A stretch of 5,618 nucleotides of DNA from the NCBI GenBank assembly GCA_900540335.1, contig UQFC01000137.1:1-5618 (forward strand), in the 5' to 3' direction. Shown here piece after piece: positions 4,583-5,618 of the stretch (position 1 is the first letter of the stretch; every line of letters begins with the position of its first letter). The stretch comes from an uncultured Clostridium sp. (GTDB lineage: Bacteria; Bacillota; Clostridia; Lachnospirales; Lachnospiraceae). The notes under the pieces were generated by a model. That model worked only from the letters and a program-made list of their open reading frames with translations, searched no databases and was not told the DNA's origin. A program made the translations under genes and the position numbers.

Positions 4583-5618
4583 TGTGCCACCTCCTCACCG
4601 GTTCCTGCTGCAGAACCGTTTTCTTCTGATACACTGCTCTCTCTGCTCACAGCCGGGCCGGCAGATGAATCCGCTGCTGCTGTCTTGGAAGCTGTTCTTC
4701 CTGACTCAACTGCAGAGGTAAAGCTGTCTAAGGGCAGCATCTTCTGCGTACCGTTTTCATCTACAATAAAGAGTCTCATGCTGGGAAGCACATCCTCCAT
4801 AGTCTCATAGAACATTCTCTGCTTGGTAATCAGCGGATATTTGCTGTACTCTGCATACATCTGTTCAAAACGGGCCACCTGACCTTCTGCCTCATTGATA
4901 CGGGACTGCTTTTCTGCCTCCGCATTTTTAATAATCTGGTCACACTCTGCCTCTGCCTGCGGAATCTTCTCGTTCCTGTCTTTGTTGGCATTGTTGATCG
5001 CTGTCTCCTTGCCCTGCTTTGCGTTTTCTACGTTTTTAAACGCATTGAGAACCTCCTGAGTCGGCGGAAAGGCATCCTGAATCGTAATATTTACAACAGA
5101 AAGACCAATATCCTCCTGAATCATCCGGTTGGTCAGCTTTTCTTTAATCTCAGACTGAATCTCTGCTTTTCCTGTGGTAATGACATCGTCTACATTGTAT
5201 ACGCCTACCGTATCACGAATATAGGACTGTGCCAGCATCTTCAAGGTTGCCTCCGGATCTGAAGATGCATAGAGGTATTTCACCGGATCATCTACCATAT
5301 ATTCCAGATAAAATTCAGTATCTACAAAGTTGAAATCCTTGGTAATCATAATACATTCTGCCAGCTTGCTCTCTCCTGTCTCAGGATCATAGCCAATCGG
5401 CATTCCCTTGATGACCTTGGATACCATCCGGACATTCTGGATAAAGGGAATTTTAAAATGAAGTCCGGCCTGTGACTCTGCATGAGGGCTTCCCAGGGTT
5501 GTCACAACCGCATAGTTTTCCTCGTCCAGCACATAGTAACAGTTGCCTCCCAGGAATAACAGGAGCACAATCGCCAGCACAATCCCCGCCCCACGGGCCG
5601 CCCGGCGTTTCTTTTTCA
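4579..5618 (-). CDS. hflK: HflK, SPFH/band 7 partner of HflC; 5' end at or beyond the right edge
   Basis: HflK is the larger subunit of the HflKC membrane complex that modulates FtsH. Counting the partial codon at 5617-5618 as residue 1, the visible protein is KKKRRAARGAG, a membrane anchor (about 11-30, IVLAIVLLLFLGG), the SPFH/band 7 domain (about 31-215; ENYAVVTTLGSP, HFKIPFIQNV), the HflK hallmark NITIQDAFPPTQEVLNAF (177-194), a coiled coil rich in Glu, Lys and Ala (about 195-260), YPLITKQRMFYETMEDVLPS (261-280), and a Ser/Ala/Glu low-complexity tail (about 301-346). The Gly/Pro-rich N-terminal extension of E. coli HflK is absent in what can be seen. A GTG at 5580 could be called as the start, but that would remove the positively charged residues and half of the anchor. 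The partial codon reads NTG on the minus strand, so ATG there (giving MKKKRR) is plausible. The gene overlaps hflC by four bases. Its promoter lies outside the window. Confidence 0.92.
   Translation of the reverse strand, partial: KKKRRAARGAGIVLAIVLLLFLGGNCYYVLDEENYAVVTTLGSPHAESQAGLHFKIPFIQNVRMVSKVIKGMPIGYDPETGESKLAECIMITKDFNFVDTEFYLEYMVDDPVKYLYASSDPEATLKMLAQSYIRDTVGVYNVDDVITTGKAEIQSEIKEKLTNRMIQEDIGLSVVNITIQDAFPPTQEVLNAFKNVENAKQGKETAINNANKDRNEKIPQAEAECDQIIKNAEAEKQSRINEAEGQVARFEQMYAEYSKYPLITKQRMFYETMEDVLPSMRLFIVDENGTQKMLPLDSFTSAVESGRTASKTAAADSSAGPAVSRESSVSEENGSAAGTGEEVAQ
4590..4595 (-). promoter_or_regulatory. Ribosome binding site for the GTG start of hflC
   Basis: AGGAGG on the minus strand, inside the end of hflK and seven bases before the GTG at 4582. 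It supports GTG as the true start and keeps the MKKK segment ahead of the membrane anchor. Confidence 0.8.

Overview
The window looks like chromosomal DNA of a low-to-moderate G+C Firmicute, most likely a clostridial (Lachnospiraceae-like) bacterium. I infer this from the AAGGAGG-type ribosome binding sites, the style of the HflK/HflC pair, and a small protein resembling the firmicute DUF4318 family. All genes I can support lie on the minus strand, so they read from right to left.

Right part (3716-5618): a translationally coupled hflK-hflC pair. These are two membrane-anchored SPFH/band 7 proteins expected to form the cage around the FtsH protease. hflK runs off the right edge. Its last visible partial codon ends in TG, so the real start may sit exactly on the boundary. 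A nested-stem intrinsic terminator at 3640-3681 closes this unit.

Middle (2181-3539): an extended -10 promoter candidate leads into a cytosolic transglutaminase-fold protein with an intact Cys-His-Asp triad. A 73-residue DUF4318-like protein follows 20 bases later, probably in the same transcript. The substrates and roles of both are unknown.

Left part (1-2180): a large McrB-type restriction/defence gene that leaves the window at the left edge. One reading frame runs unbroken from the ATG at 2091 to base 1, except for a single in-frame TAG at codon 74. Along that frame I see an N-terminal region typical of clostridial McrB proteins, a middle region, an EVE (PUA-like) modified-base reader domain, and an AAA+ GTPase domain with Walker A, Walker B and the McrB MNTADRS signature. 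Its nuclease partner, mcrC, would be expected beyond the left edge. This left part is visibly richer in A+T than hflKC (for example 20 G+C of 60 bases in 241-300 versus 29 of 60 in 4681-4740), which fits an acquired defence gene beside housekeeping genes.

The main point of interest is the interrupted EVE-McrB gene: it is a pseudogene, a sequencing artefact, or a gene read through a stop. I found no RNA genes, CRISPR array, insertion sequence or convincing plus-strand gene.
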